From Streptomyces coacervatus (GTDB lineage Bacteria; Actinomycetota; Actinomycetes; Streptomycetales; Streptomycetaceae): DNA of 64,000 nt. The first letter of the stretch is position 1; every line of letters begins with the position of its first letter. Below the pieces are notes generated by a model. The model saw nothing but the letters and a program-made list of their open reading frames with translations. It ran no database searches and was not told where the DNA came from. The stretch spans positions 248,001 to 312,000 of the forward strand of contig NZ_JARHTP010000004.1 in NCBI RefSeq assembly GCF_029223485.1, written 5' to 3'. Both the position numbers and the translations under genes were made by a program. Shown here one piece after another: positions 35,889 through 44,975 of the stretch.

Positions 35889-35939
35889 CTCGGGCTCCTT
35901 CGGCGGGTGTTCGGGTGCCGTGACGTGCGGGGTTGCGGC

Positions 35940-37814
35940 TCAGTCGGCGAGGGCGACGGCCGGGGTGGCGTCGCGGCTGATCTCCAGCGCGACGCTCTGC
36001 TCCAGTTCTTCGGTGGCGAACCCGGAGGCGACGCCCCAGTAGTAGGCGGTGAGGGCCACCCCGAGTTCGATGAGGGTCCCGGCGGGGAACGCGAGGTCCT
36101 TCACGGGGCCGAACTCACCGACGTACGAGACCGGAAGGGTCGCCAGGAGCAGGAAGACCAGCCAGAAGCCGCTGCGGGTGTGCCTTCTGCCCTCGGCGTC
36201 GGCCAGCCACCACACGGTGGCGCAGTAGGCGGCGACCACGGCCGTGCTTGCCGCGCAGTACACGGGGAACGGCCAGCTGCCGTCGGCGGCCTTGGTGCCG
36301 GTGGCGAGGAACCAGCCGCCCATGTCGCTGACGTAGATCCAGGCGGCGAGGTAGACCGCGCTGACCGTGAGGCCGACGGGACGGGGGATCCAGCCGCGGT
36401 GCGGGGCGTAGTGGGCGCCGTACACCGCGAGGCCGGCGAAGGTCACCACGGTGAGGTTGACGAGGGTGACATAGCCCGCCCAGTACATGATTCCGGCGGC
36501 GGCGAGGAAGCCTGCCGGTGCCCACAGCTTCGGCTGCCGCAGGACGAACGGCCTTGGCAGGGACGGCGCGTGACGGCGCATCACGGGCAGACAGACGGCC
36601 GCCATCAGGGCGCTCAGCACCATCGCCGCGCTGATGAAGCCGACCAGCCGGTACCAGCTCGGTGCGGGCAGGAAGAACACGCAGCCGACGACGAAGGTGA
36701 CCAGGGTGGAGAACCAGGGGATGCCGTGCTTGTTGGTCTTCTGGAACGCCTTGGGCAGATAGCCGTGCACGCTCAGCCCGAAGCCGACGCGGGCGGCGGT
36801 GCCGAGATAGATGTAGCCCGCGCCGCCCGGCGAGACGACGGCGTCGATGAGCAGCACGGTCGCGAAGGCGCCGAGCGCTGCCATGGACGAGGCGCGCAGG
36901 GCGTGCAGCAGCGGGCCGTCCGCCCATGAACTGCCGCCCAGGCCCGACCAGTTGCCCACGGAGAGGCCCGCGTCATGCCAGTTGACGGCGCCGATGAAGG
37001 CGATCTGCAGGGCGAGGTAGACGGCCAGCGGGATCAGTACGCAGCCGATCGTGCCCAGCGGGATGGTGCGCCGCGGGTTGACCACCTCGCCGCTGAAGTC
37101 GATGACGCCGCGGAAGCCCATCAGCGCGAAGGCGATGCCGGACACGGCGACCGTCTCGAAGACCGAGCCGCCGCCTCCCGGGAAGAAGCCCTGGGCCGTG
37201 TAGTTGGAGGAGTTGAAGACGAAGAGGAGCAGGACGAAGGTCGCCGACGGGACGATGATCTTCCACCAGGTCACCCATCGGTTGGCCTCGCTGAGCAGCC
37301 GTACGCCGAAGGTGTTGATCAGATAGAAGAGGATCATGAGGCCGATGCCGGCCAGGACGCCGGCCGGCCAGGTCAGCACCGAGACGCCGGCCTTGACCTC
37401 CATCAGGTCGAGGCCGGGGAAAGCGCTGCCGAGGTAGGTGATGACGGCGAGCGCCTCGATCGCGGGCAGCGAGATGTTGGCGATCCAGTACGAGAAACCC
37501 ATGATCCAGCCGGTCAGGCCGCCGTGGGTGAGGTAGGGGTAGCGGACGATGGCACCGCTGCGGGGCAGCGCGGCGCCCACCTCCATCCACGCCAGCGCGA
37601 TCAGCATGATCAGGGCGCCGCCGATCAGCCAGGAGATGATCGCGGCGGGGCCCGCGGCACCGGCGGCGTAGAGCATGGCGAACAGCCAGCCCGAGCCGAT
37701 CTGGCCGCCGACGCCGAGGAACAGGACCTGCTGCAGGGACATGGTGCGGCGGAGTCTGCCGTCCGCGCCCTCGTCCGGGGCTGTTTGCTGGGACTGCTCA
37801 GGAGATTGCAGCAC
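35940..37814 (-). CDS. APC-superfamily amino acid permease
   Basis: 624 residues from GTG 37814 with GGAGG six bases upstream (37821-37825); the open frame runs further upstream without family features. N-terminus MSLQQVLFLGVGGQIGSGWLF (about residue 25) carries the APC substrate-binding GxGxIGSG-like loop, and the following helices include GFSYWIANISLPAIEALAVI and FRGVIDFSGEVVNPRRTIP. About 13-14 membrane helices and a C-terminal extension of roughly 60 residues. Imports an amino acid or polyamine by proton symport. Divergent from the LysR at 38040; the two SDRs lie downstream at 34418-35888. Confidence 0.88.
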   Translation of the reverse strand: MLQSPEQSQQTAPDEGADGRLRRTMSLQQVLFLGVGGQIGSGWLFAMLYAAGAAGPAAIISWLIGGALIMLIALAWMEVGAALPRSGAIVRYPYLTHGGLTGWIMGFSYWIANISLPAIEALAVITYLGSAFPGLDLMEVKAGVSVLTWPAGVLAGIGLMILFYLINTFGVRLLSEANRWVTWWKIIVPSATFVLLLFVFNSSNYTAQGFFPGGGGSVFETVAVSGIAFALMGFRGVIDFSGEVVNPRRTIPLGTIGCVLIPLAVYLALQIAFIGAVNWHDAGLSVGNWSGLGGSSWADGPLLHALRASSMAALGAFATVLLIDAVVSPGGAGYIYLGTAARVGFGLSVHGYLPKAFQKTNKHGIPWFSTLVTFVVGCVFFLPAPSWYRLVGFISAAMVLSALMAAVCLPVMRRHAPSLPRPFVLRQPKLWAPAGFLAAAGIMYWAGYVTLVNLTVVTFAGLAVYGAHYAPHRGWIPRPVGLTVSAVYLAAWIYVSDMGGWFLATGTKAADGSWPFPVYCAASTAVVAAYCATVWWLADAEGRRHTRSGFWLVFLLLATLPVSYVGEFGPVKDLAFPAGTLIELGVALTAYYWGVASGFATEELEQSVALEISRDATPAVALAD

Positions 37815-37964
37815 GAGAGACCTCCGGGGGACCTGGGAAATGGCGAGGTGGGAGGAGTCTGAGCGTGAGGGTGCGGGGAGGTCCGGGGCCGACTGCGGCT
37901 TGTGCGTACGGCCGTTGACCGCCTCAGCGCTTGCGGTGAGTATGAGGAGCCCCCGGGCGATCGG

Positions 37965-37987
37965 TGAACCCTCGAAGTTCCGGGGTT
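37965..37987. promoter_or_regulatory. Candidate LysR operator (GAACCC-N11-GGGTTC)
   Basis: GAACCC (37965-37970) and GGGTTC (37982-37987) are perfect inverted 6-base arms with an 11-bp spacer, the geometry of LysR-type T-N11-A boxes. It lies 53 bp upstream of the LysR start and 150 bp upstream of the permease start. Confidence 0.6.
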
Positions 37988-38039
37988 CCTCAAGGAAGAA
38001 CCTCTGGCAGAGCTTCCGGAAGCACCTTTGGCAGGCGCG

Positions 38040-38954
38040 ATGACACTCCAGCAGTTGACCTATTTCCTCGCCGCCGTCGAGCACGGCTCCTTCTCCGCGG
38101 CCGCCGAGGCGCTGTACATAGCCCAGCCGAGCCTGTCCGAGCAGATACGGCGTCTGGAGCACTCGCTCGGCGTGCCGCTCTTCGTGCGCACCAACCGCAA
38201 GCTGGTGCTGACCGACGCCGGGCAGCTGCTGCTGCCGCGCGCCCAGCATGCTCTTGCCGCCGCCAGGGAGGCGGCGGAGTCGGTGCGCGGCGTGCGCACG
38301 CTGACCGGCGGCACCGTCACGTTCGGCACGTTCAGCAGCGCGCAGCATCTGCTGCTGGGGGAGCTGATCGCCGATTTCCACGAACGTCATCCGCATGTGC
38401 GGGTCCGGGTCGTCGGGCTCAACTCCACGGAGGTGGCGGACGCCGTCCGCGACGGCACGCTGGAGGCGGGGCTCGTCTCACTCCCCGTGGACGACCGCGG
38501 CCTCGACGTGAGCAACGCCGCATGGACCTGCGAGGCGGTCTACCTCAGCGCCGACCCGTCCCGCGTCACCCAGCCGCTCACGGCCGAGCGGCTGGCCGGT
38601 GCGCCGCTCATCCTCCCCGAGGCACGCTGGGGCAACGCAGACCCCACCCGGCGCAGGCTCCTGGAGCGGGTGCAGAAAGAGGGCTTCTCCCTGACGCCGG
38701 TGGTCGAGGTGGAGTCCCCCGCCCTGGCCATCTCCCTCGCCGCGCGCGGAGTCGGCGACACCGTCAGCTCCCTGCCGCTCGCCCGTTGCCTCGGTTACCT
38801 GGACCGGCTGCACGCGGTCTCGCTGGACCCGCCGCTGCACGAAACCTTCGCGTTCATCACCCGGCGGCGGGCCCACCTCTCCCCCGCCACTCGCGTGCTG
38901 ATGGAACTGGCGGCGAAGCACCTGGCCCGGCTGGGGGGTCTTGCGCACCCATAG
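38040..38954 (+). CDS. LysR-family transcriptional regulator
   Basis: 304 residues from ATG 38040; a TTG at 38028 is also open. [45 protein letters not shown]. Effector domain from about residue 90 ([21 protein letters not shown]) with the usual hinge and two-lobed substrate pocket. Divergent from the APC permease; followed by the FMO-like gene at 39073 on the same strand. It is a plausible regulator of both. Confidence 0.93.
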   Translation: MTLQQLTYFLAAVEHGSFSAAAEALYIAQPSLSEQIRRLEHSLGVPLFVRTNRKLVLTDAGQLLLPRAQHALAAAREAAESVRGVRTLTGGTVTFGTFSSAQHLLLGELIADFHERHPHVRVRVVGLNSTEVADAVRDGTLEAGLVSLPVDDRGLDVSNAAWTCEAVYLSADPSRVTQPLTAERLAGAPLILPEARWGNADPTRRRLLERVQKEGFSLTPVVEVESPALAISLAARGVGDTVSSLPLARCLGYLDRLHAVSLDPPLHETFAFITRRRAHLSPATRVLMELAAKHLARLGGLAHP

Positions 38955-38968
38955 GGAAACCCTATGGG
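38948..38968. promoter_or_regulatory. Palindrome at LysR stop / FMO upstream region
   Basis: CCCATAGGG (38948-38956), AAA, CCCTATGGG (38960-38968): a perfect nine-base inverted repeat with a three-base loop. It overlaps the LysR TAG stop and is 105 bp upstream of the FMO start. Without a following T-run it could be a weak terminator, or a regulator site for the monooxygenase. Confidence 0.55.
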
Positions 38969-39072
38969 GAATGCCGGAAATCGTGGCTTCACCTGGAGCA
39001 GCCCCGCTGCCGATACTTCCGTCATCCCCCTTTGCGCATCCCGCACGGATCCCGTCCACGAAGGGAATCCCC

Positions 39073-40389
39073 ATGCCCCGCTACTGCGTCATCGGTGCCG
39101 GCGCCGCAGGCGTCTCAGCCCTCCAGCAGTTGCGCCGACTCGGCCACGACGTCGACTGCTTCGAGAAGACCGACCGGGTCGGCGGCCACTGGCACACCGA
39201 CTACGACGCCCTGCACCTCATCACGTCACGTGACATGACGGCGTTCGAGGACTTCCCGATGCCCGCCGACTATCCGCACTTCCCGCGCCGCGACCAGGTG
39301 CGCGCCTACATCGAGTCGTACGCACGCGAGCACGGCCTCTACGACATCATCCGGTTCGGTACCGCGGTGACGAGTGTCGAACCGGTCGAGGCGCCCGCAT
39401 CAGCGGCAGACGCACGGATCGGCGCGCACGGCTGGCGGGTGACCACCGCCGCGGGGGACGACGAGATCTACGACGGCGTCCTCGTGGCCAACGGCCATCT
39501 GTGGGACCCCAAAGTTCCCGACATCCCGGGCGAGTTCACCGGCAGGTCGATCCACTCCGGGGTCTACCGGAACATCTCCGACCTCGAAGGAGACCGCGTC
39601 CTCGTCGTCGGCGCCGGCAACTCCGGCTGCGACCTGGCCGTCGATCTCGCCCAGCATCGGCTGGACGCCGACATCGTCATCCGGCACGGCTCGTGGTTCC
39701 AGCCCAAGACATACTTCGGAGTGCCCCGCCAGCAGGTCCCGTTCCTCGCCGAGTTCTCCCCGGCGGAGCAGGATCTGATCAACCGGCTCATGGCCCGGCT
39801 GTCCATCGGGGAGTGGAACGCCTACCCGGGCCTGCCCCGACCCGAGGGTGCGACCCTCGCCGAGGGCCGGGCGGTCGTCAACGACCTTCTCCTGTACTGG
39901 ATCCAGCACGGCCGCATCACCGTCCGTCCGGGAATCGAGCGGTTCGACGGCAGGACCGTCCACTTCGCCGACGGCTCGGCCCGCGAGTACGACACCATCC
40001 TGTGGGCCACCGGCTTCAACGTCCGGCTCCCGTTCCTCGACGACTCCCTCTTCCCCTGGACCGCCGGGGCGCCGGTGCGCTACGCGGGCGGCACGGTGAC
40101 CGACAGCGTCGAGAAGCTGTACTTCATCGGCCTCATCGCGCCGCGCGGCCCCCAGATCCCGGTCTACGGCATGCAGGCCAAGCTCGCGGCCAGGATGATC
40201 GCACTGCACGAGCAGGCGGGCCCGGGGGGTGCCCCCGTCGCCCGCTACCTGGCCTCCCTGCAGGAGCCCGAGACGGGCATCGACGTGGTCCGCGACGGCT
40301 GGCTGAGGCAGATGGCCGACACCGAACGCCTGCTCACGGCCTACGAGATGTCCTCGGGGAACGCGGCCGCCTCGCTCCAGCCGGTGTGA
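39073..40389 (+). CDS. Flavin-containing monooxygenase (FMO-like)
   Basis: 438 residues from ATG 39073 after AAGGG. FAD motif [15 protein letters not shown] at residues 6-20; FMO identity motif [13 protein letters not shown] (F-x-G-x3-H); NADPH motif [20 protein letters not shown]-type motif [13 protein letters not shown]. These are the four landmarks of class B FMOs, which oxygenate N, S or ketones using NADPH and O2. The regulator LysR precedes it on the same strand, and the APC permease diverges, suggesting the substrate may be amino-acid derived (inference). Confidence 0.93.
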   Translation: MPRYCVIGAGAAGVSALQQLRRLGHDVDCFEKTDRVGGHWHTDYDALHLITSRDMTAFEDFPMPADYPHFPRRDQVRAYIESYAREHGLYDIIRFGTAVTSVEPVEAPASAADARIGAHGWRVTTAAGDDEIYDGVLVANGHLWDPKVPDIPGEFTGRSIHSGVYRNISDLEGDRVLVVGAGNSGCDLAVDLAQHRLDADIVIRHGSWFQPKTYFGVPRQQVPFLAEFSPAEQDLINRLMARLSIGEWNAYPGLPRPEGATLAEGRAVVNDLLLYWIQHGRITVRPGIERFDGRTVHFADGSAREYDTILWATGFNVRLPFLDDSLFPWTAGAPVRYAGGTVTDSVEKLYFIGLIAPRGPQIPVYGMQAKLAARMIALHEQAGPGGAPVARYLASLQEPETGIDVVRDGWLRQMADTERLLTAYEMSSGNAAASLQPV

Positions 40390-40521
40390 GGCCGGTGCGG
40401 GGTCGGCAAACCATGCGGTTCGGGGAGCAGGGCCCCACGTCCAGGTTGAGTTCCCGTTCGTCGCGCTGGCGCCGCACACGCAGGCGTGCTGTCCTGGAAG
40501 TGTCTGCAGGAGAGCACGCCG

Positions 40522-41358
40522 ATGCGTCACATCCGGACTTCCACCGTCGCTTCCGCCCGGTCGCCCGCGCCGACCGGATCGGGTGGAGGACTGCTGTCGG
40601 CGCGGGATCTCGCGGCCGCCTGGCTGCTGGTCGTCCTGATCGCGGTGCCCGCCTGGGCGCTGACGATCGGGCAGGCCCGGGACATGGGGGTCGAGCCGGG
40701 CACGATGGGGATGGCGCTGCCGCTGTTCCTGCTGCTGTGGGTGACGATGATGGCGGCCATGATGCTGCCCTCCATGGCGCCGGTGGCCATCACCTGGGTG
40801 CGGGGCATCGGCCGGCAGTCCTCCGGCTGGACACGGACCGTGCGCACCATCGAGTTCGTGGCCGGGTATCTGCTGGTGTGGACCGCGTTCGGGCTGCTCG
40901 CCTATGCGGCGCTGGCCCTCACCGGGCACCTGGTGGACGATCATCCGACCGCCGGACGCTGGATCGGCTCGGCGGCCTTCCTGCTCGCGGGCCTGTACCA
41001 GCTCGGCCCCCTCAAATACGTCTGTCTGCGGCACTGCCGCGACCCCATGAGCCACCTGGTGCACTACGCCGGATTCCGGCAGCCGGCCCGCGATCTCCGG
41101 GTGGGCGTCCATCACGGCGCCTACTGTGTCGGCTGCTGCGCGGGACTGATGGTCGTCCTGATCCCGCTCGGCGTGATGAACGTGGCGGCGATGGCCGGGC
41201 TGGCCGTGGTGATCTTCGTGGAGAAGCTGTGGTCCCGTGGCCCGCTGCTGGCCCGGGTGGTGGGCGTCGCGTTCCTCGTGCTGGCCGTGCTCGCACCGTT
41301 CCAGGACTGGGTGCTGCCGGGGCTGCAGGGATCGATGCCATCGATGGACGGCATGTGA
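40522..41358 (+). CDS. DUF2182 predicted metal-binding integral membrane protein
   Basis: 278 residues from ATG 40522 (GCAGGAGAG upstream). About seven hydrophobic segments. Family hallmark TMMAAMMLPSMAPVAIT (Met-rich helix, near residue 90) and later ADLRVGVHHGAYCVGCCAGLMVVLIP-type segment with an H-H and C-x2-CC cluster (about residues 215-230), plus LKYVCLRHCRDPM. The Met/Cys/His sites suggest binding of a soft metal such as copper; no function is established. It is followed by, and convergent with, NrtS-like and DUF1326 genes. DUF2182 and DUF1326 commonly co-occur (family knowledge). Confidence 0.85.
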   Translation: MRHIRTSTVASARSPAPTGSGGGLLSARDLAAAWLLVVLIAVPAWALTIGQARDMGVEPGTMGMALPLFLLLWVTMMAAMMLPSMAPVAITWVRGIGRQSSGWTRTVRTIEFVAGYLLVWTAFGLLAYAALALTGHLVDDHPTAGRWIGSAAFLLAGLYQLGPLKYVCLRHCRDPMSHLVHYAGFRQPARDLRVGVHHGAYCVGCCAGLMVVLIPLGVMNVAAMAGLAVVIFVEKLWSRGPLLARVVGVAFLVLAVLAPFQDWVLPGLQGSMPSMDGM

Positions 41359-41359
41359 C

Positions 41360-41602
41360 TCACCGGGTTCCGGAAGACCTGCCCGACGAAGACCGTGCGC
41401 CGCGCCAGGCGGCCCGCCGGGAGCTGAAGAAGCCCGCACTGGACATGCAGAACGGCACCGGGCAGTTGACCGGCACCCGCAACCAGGCCGCGGCAGTGGC
41501 GTCGCCGGACGCGATCACCGCGCCCTGGTTGACCAGCGAGAGCAGGGCGCCCACAAGGAGGGCGATCGGCGCGCACCTCGACAACGAGGCCGCCGAGAAC
41601 AC
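41360..41602 (-). CDS. NrtS-like small membrane protein
   Basis: 80 residues from GTG 41602. Two hydrophobic segments: RCAPIALLVGALLSLVNQGAVI and VNCPVPFCMSSAGFFSSRRA, with GDATAAAWLRV between. The pattern VVG-x-LLxLVNQG...GDAT...W-RV-xN-xVPFC-x-SS-x-G resembles NrtS-type nitrate/nitrite-transport-related small proteins. It starts 42 bp downstream of the DUF1326 stop in the same direction, so the two are probably an operon, and it ends one base from the convergent DUF2182 stop. The usual start is uncertain because the frame is open back to the DUF1326 TGA. Confidence 0.6.
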   Translation of the reverse strand: MFSAASLSRCAPIALLVGALLSLVNQGAVIASGDATAAAWLRVPVNCPVPFCMSSAGFFSSRRAAWRGARSSSGRSSGTR

Positions 41603-41644
41603 GGTCGCGAGGAGCCGCTCTCCGGCTCGGACCCGCCCTCTCGC

Positions 41645-42268
41645 TCAGACGCGGCCGTGGGCGGCCTCCGCGGCCTCCTCGCTGCTGAAGACGTACTCGG
41701 CCCGCTCGCCGTACGACGCCTCGTAGCTCAGCCCGAAGGCGTCGGAACGGCCGGTGGTCCGGCCGACCTCGAATTCGGGCGCGAACCCGAACATGGCGTT
41801 CTTGATCTTCGTCGCGCTGCCGTCGGGGCCGGTGAGCGGCTCGTAGGAGAGTTCCGTACGGCCCTCGACCGTGAAGCCCGGCTTCTCTCCCTCCGTGAGG
41901 GAGACGCCGGCCCGCTCCATGCCCAGGTACTCCCCGTAGAACTGCGACAGCTGGCCGAACGGGCCGCCCTCCCGGCCGGACAGGATGCGCTCCAGGGCCT
42001 CGGCCTGCTCGTCGCCGGCCGCGCTGTCCACGACCAGTCCGACCTTCCAGTCGCCGGAGGACAGATTGGAGGGGAACAGGTTGTAGAACGCGAAGTCCAC
42101 GCCGGACAGGTCCAGATCGTCCAGATTCCCGTCGGCCACATGGAACACGGCGGTGCCCCGGCATTCGGTCCCGCCCCTGGCGTCCCGCGGCTGACCGTCG
42201 TACGGACAGCTGCACAACACCGCACAAGAGCAACCGGCCACATAGGTGCCGGATATCGTCCACGACAT
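41645..42268 (-). CDS. DUF1326 domain-containing protein (CxCxxxCxC motif), copy 2
   Basis: 207 residues. N-terminus MSWTISGTYVAGCSCAVLCSCPYDG has the C-x-C-x3-C-x-C cluster at about residues 13-21; other members show the same spacing (KCAIPCPCTF in the 22753 protein). Middle region FAFYNLFPSNLSSGDWKVGL and the C-terminal FGLSYEASYGERAEYVFSS fit DUF1326. Likely metal or thiol binding, with no established activity. Upstream gap to the permease at 42405 is 136 bp and contains inverted repeats. Operon with NrtS-like. Confidence 0.88.
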   Translation of the reverse strand: MSWTISGTYVAGCSCAVLCSCPYDGQPRDARGGTECRGTAVFHVADGNLDDLDLSGVDFAFYNLFPSNLSSGDWKVGLVVDSAAGDEQAEALERILSGREGGPFGQLSQFYGEYLGMERAGVSLTEGEKPGFTVEGRTELSYEPLTGPDGSATKIKNAMFGFAPEFEVGRTTGRSDAFGLSYEASYGERAEYVFSSEEAAEAAHGRV

Positions 42269-42323
42269 GAGTGCTCCCCTCTCCGATGATGATGGCGGCG
42301 AGCGTCGTCCTTTACTTTTACGC

Positions 42324-42355
42324 TATGCCTGACAAATGAGCATGTAAACGGCATA
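42324..42355. promoter_or_regulatory. Inverted repeat between DUF1326 and permease genes
   Basis: TATGCC (42324-42329) and GGCATA (42350-42355) are inverted over 20 bp, and ATGC...GCAT (42325-42343 region) nests inside in AT-rich DNA. The position between divergent genes suits an ArsR/SmtB-type metal sensor site, but no such regulator is encoded nearby. Confidence 0.45.
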
Positions 42356-42404
42356 ACGGCACATCACGGTGAAACGATCCGAACCCGGCGGAAGCAGGTG
42401 CCCT

Positions 42405-43553
42405 GTGGAAGCGATCGGCCACGCGTTGTCCATCACCGGGTCGATGACCTGGGAGGTCACCTGGGCGCTGATCCTCGGTTTCACCTTGTCGGCCGTGGTG
42501 CAGGCGGTGGTGCGCCGGTCGACGGTCGTCCGGCTGCTGGGGGACGACCGGCCGAGCACTCTCGCCCGGGCGGCCGGGTTCGGGGCGGCCTCGTCCTCCT
42601 GCTCGTACGCGGCCGTGGCCCTGGCCCGTTCGCTGTTCCGCAAGGGAGCGGACTTCACGTCGGCGATGGCATTCGAGATCGCCTCCACCAATCTGGTGGT
42701 GGAGCTCGGCGTGATCCTCGCGCTGCTGATGGGCTGGCAGTTCACGGCCGCCGAGTTCACCGGCGGGCCGATCATGATCGTCGTACTCGCCGTGCTGTTC
42801 CGCCTTTTCCTGCGCGAGCGGCTGCTGCACCGGGCGCGGGAGCAGGCGGAGCGCGGGATCGCGGGATCGATGGAGGGCCACGCGGCCATGGACATGTCGG
42901 TGCAGACGGAGGGCGGCTTCGCGCGGCGCCTGTTCTCCGGGGCCGGCTTCACGTCCGTGGCGCACATCTTCGTCATGGAATGGGCGGCGATCATGCGCGA
43001 CCTGGTGGCGGGACTACTGATCGCGGGGGCGATCGCGGCCTGGGTGCCGGACGACTTCTGGCACACGTTCTTCCTGGCGGGCCATCCGGTCGCCGCCAAG
43101 GTGGTCGGCCCACTGGTCGGGCCCCTGGTGGCGATCGCCACGTTCGTCTGCTCGATCGGCAATGTGCCGCTGGCCGTGGTCCTGTGGAAGGGCGGTATCA
43201 GCTTCGGCGGTGTGATCTCCTTCATCTACGCCGACCTGCTGATCCTCCCCATCCTGAACATCTACCGGAAGTACTACGGCGCCCGGACGGCCGTCTTCCT
43301 CCTGGTCACCTTCTTCACCGCGATGGCCGTCGCCGGGTACGTCGTCGAGTTCGCCTTCGGCGGGCTGGGGCTGATCCCCGACCAGGCCGATGCCACGATC
43401 CCCGAGGAGGGGATCACCTGGAACTACACGACGTGGCTCAACATCGCCTTTCTGCTGCTGGCCGCGACGCTGCTCGTACGGTTCTGGCGCACCGGCGGCC
43501 CAGCCATGCTGCGGATGATGGGCGGCTCGCCCGAAGCCCAGGTGACTGGGTGA
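42405..43553 (+). CDS. Permease of the ArsP/DUF318 type
   Basis: 382 residues from GTG 42405; a GTG at 42369 gives 394. About eight to ten membrane helices. Landmarks: SITGSMTWEVTWALILGFTLSAVVQ, GFGAASSSCSYAAVALARSLFRKGA (Cys in the helix, conserved in arsenite/organoarsenical-type permeases), AMAFEIASTNLVVELGVILALLMGWQ and VGPLVAIATFVCSIGNVPLAVVLW with a second Cys. Members of this permease family export metal(loid)s such as trivalent organoarsenicals. Here it is adjacent to DUF1326/DUF2182, so a soft-metal export role is attractive (inference). Confidence 0.83.
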   Translation: MEAIGHALSITGSMTWEVTWALILGFTLSAVVQAVVRRSTVVRLLGDDRPSTLARAAGFGAASSSCSYAAVALARSLFRKGADFTSAMAFEIASTNLVVELGVILALLMGWQFTAAEFTGGPIMIVVLAVLFRLFLRERLLHRAREQAERGIAGSMEGHAAMDMSVQTEGGFARRLFSGAGFTSVAHIFVMEWAAIMRDLVAGLLIAGAIAAWVPDDFWHTFFLAGHPVAAKVVGPLVGPLVAIATFVCSIGNVPLAVVLWKGGISFGGVISFIYADLLILPILNIYRKYYGARTAVFLLVTFFTAMAVAGYVVEFAFGGLGLIPDQADATIPEEGITWNYTTWLNIAFLLLAATLLVRFWRTGGPAMLRMMGGSPEAQVTG

Positions 43554-43581
43554 CTGGGTGACTGGATCACTGGGTGACTGG
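43542..43581. repeat. GTGACTGG octamer tandem repeat
   Basis: GTGACTGG at 43542-43549, 43550-43557 and 43558-43565, ATCACTGG at 43566-43573, GTGACTGG at 43574-43581. The array covers the last codons and the TGA stop of the permease, so copy-number change of the array could shift the permease C-terminus. Confidence 0.85.
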
Positions 43582-43699
43582 ATTCCTGTGGGATAACCCC
43601 CATGCGGATCAACCGGCCTGCCGGATGGTCGGTGACCGGGTGGCTCCACAAGTCTGTACGTGGTCGTTGAACACGTAGTACAGACAAAGGAGTTCAGGC

Positions 43700-44935
43700 A
43701 TGCAGACCCGCCGCACCGCCATGCTGTCGGCTGTTGCAGCGCTCGCCCTGTCCGCCGTCCCGGCACGAGCCGCGTCCGCCGGGCCGCGCAGGGCCGGGCC
43801 GGTGCGGCTGACATTGCCCGCACCCAGCGGCCCGCATCCCGTGGGGACGGTTTCGCTGCGCCTCGTGGATGCCTCGCGGGCCGATCCCTGGATCACGAGG
43901 CAGCCGTACCGGGAGCTCATGATCAGCATCCGGTACCCGGCGCGGCGCGTCGGCGGGTACCCGGCCGCACCCCAGATGCTCCCCGGCGAAGCCGCCGGAT
44001 TCGCGGACCTGAACAACCTCACCGATGTACCCGGCAGCCAGGTCGACTGGGCGGCCACCCGCACCCATGCCCACGAAGGCGCACCCGCCGACCGGAACGG
44101 CGGCCCGTTCCCGGTCGTCTGCTACTCCCCCGGTGTCGGGGACCCGCGCTCCTTCGGCACCACGCTCTGCGACGACCTCGCCTCCCGGGGCCATGTCGTG
44201 GTGACCGTCGATCACACCTATGACGCCTCCGCGGTCCAGTTCCCCGGCGGCCGTGTCGAACGCTCCGTACTACCGGCGGAGTTCGCCAAGGCGTACCCGG
44301 ACCGGAAGCGCATCACGGCGCTGTTGCGGAAGACCATGGCCGTACGCGTGGCCGACACCCGCTTCCTCCTCGACGTACTGCCGAGGGCACTGCCTCAAGA
44401 CCTGTGCGGCCTGGCGGACTTCGGCCGCATCGGCATGTTCGGTCAGTCGGCGGGTGGCTTCACCGCCTTGCAGGCCATGCACGACGACCGGCGCATCGCA
44501 GCAGCAGCGAACCTGGACGGCGTTCTCGCCTACGTCCAGGACGACAGCACCCCCGGCAACCTTTCCACGGTGGCCGTCGACGGCCTCGACCGCCCCTTCC
44601 TGCTGATCGGCAAGGACGGCAACAACCTCGGCACGGTGCCGTCCTGGGCGGCGCTGTGGCGGCACAGCCGTGGCCCGCGCCGGGGTCTGAGCCTGCGGGG
44701 CGCGCAACACGCCACGTACACCGATGCCGAGGCCGTCGTCCCGCAGATCGCCCGGGGGCTCGGTCTGCCCCGGAAGACCGTCGTCGAGAACATCGGCACC
44801 ATCGACCCGGGGCACGCGATCACCGCCCAACGGGCCTGCATCGCCGCCTTCTTCGACCGCGAGTTGCGCGGGCGGGACGACGACGGGCTGCTGGACGGGC
44901 CGTCGAGGCGCCTGCCGGAGGCACGCTTCTTCTAA
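43700..44935 (+). CDS. Secreted alpha/beta hydrolase (PAF-acetylhydrolase/lipase-like)
   Basis: 411 residues; AAAGGAG seven bases before ATG. A signal peptide (RRTAMLSAVAALALSAVPARAASA) with a twin-Arg start suggests Tat or Sec export. The hydrolase core has PFPVVCYSPGVGDPRS (oxyanion region), the nucleophile elbow RIGMFGQSAGGFTALQ (Ser), AAANLDGVLAYVQDD and the late His in GAQHATYTD. The GxSxG with the long insert is like bacterial platelet-activating-factor acetylhydrolases, which hydrolyse short esters. Followed by a convergent beta-helix gene. Confidence 0.88.
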   Translation: MQTRRTAMLSAVAALALSAVPARAASAGPRRAGPVRLTLPAPSGPHPVGTVSLRLVDASRADPWITRQPYRELMISIRYPARRVGGYPAAPQMLPGEAAGFADLNNLTDVPGSQVDWAATRTHAHEGAPADRNGGPFPVVCYSPGVGDPRSFGTTLCDDLASRGHVVVTVDHTYDASAVQFPGGRVERSVLPAEFAKAYPDRKRITALLRKTMAVRVADTRFLLDVLPRALPQDLCGLADFGRIGMFGQSAGGFTALQAMHDDRRIAAAANLDGVLAYVQDDSTPGNLSTVAVDGLDRPFLLIGKDGNNLGTVPSWAALWRHSRGPRRGLSLRGAQHATYTDAEAVVPQIARGLGLPRKTVVENIGTIDPGHAITAQRACIAAFFDRELRGRDDDGLLDGPSRRLPEARFF

Positions 44936-44975
44936 GGGTTGCGCGCCCGGCCAATAGGGGCGCGCCCGGCCTCTC

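Noticed and set aside
42369..42404. Earlier GTG start for the ArsP-type permease
   Set aside because: Adds 12 residues without family similarity; GTG 42405 gives the usual N-terminus.
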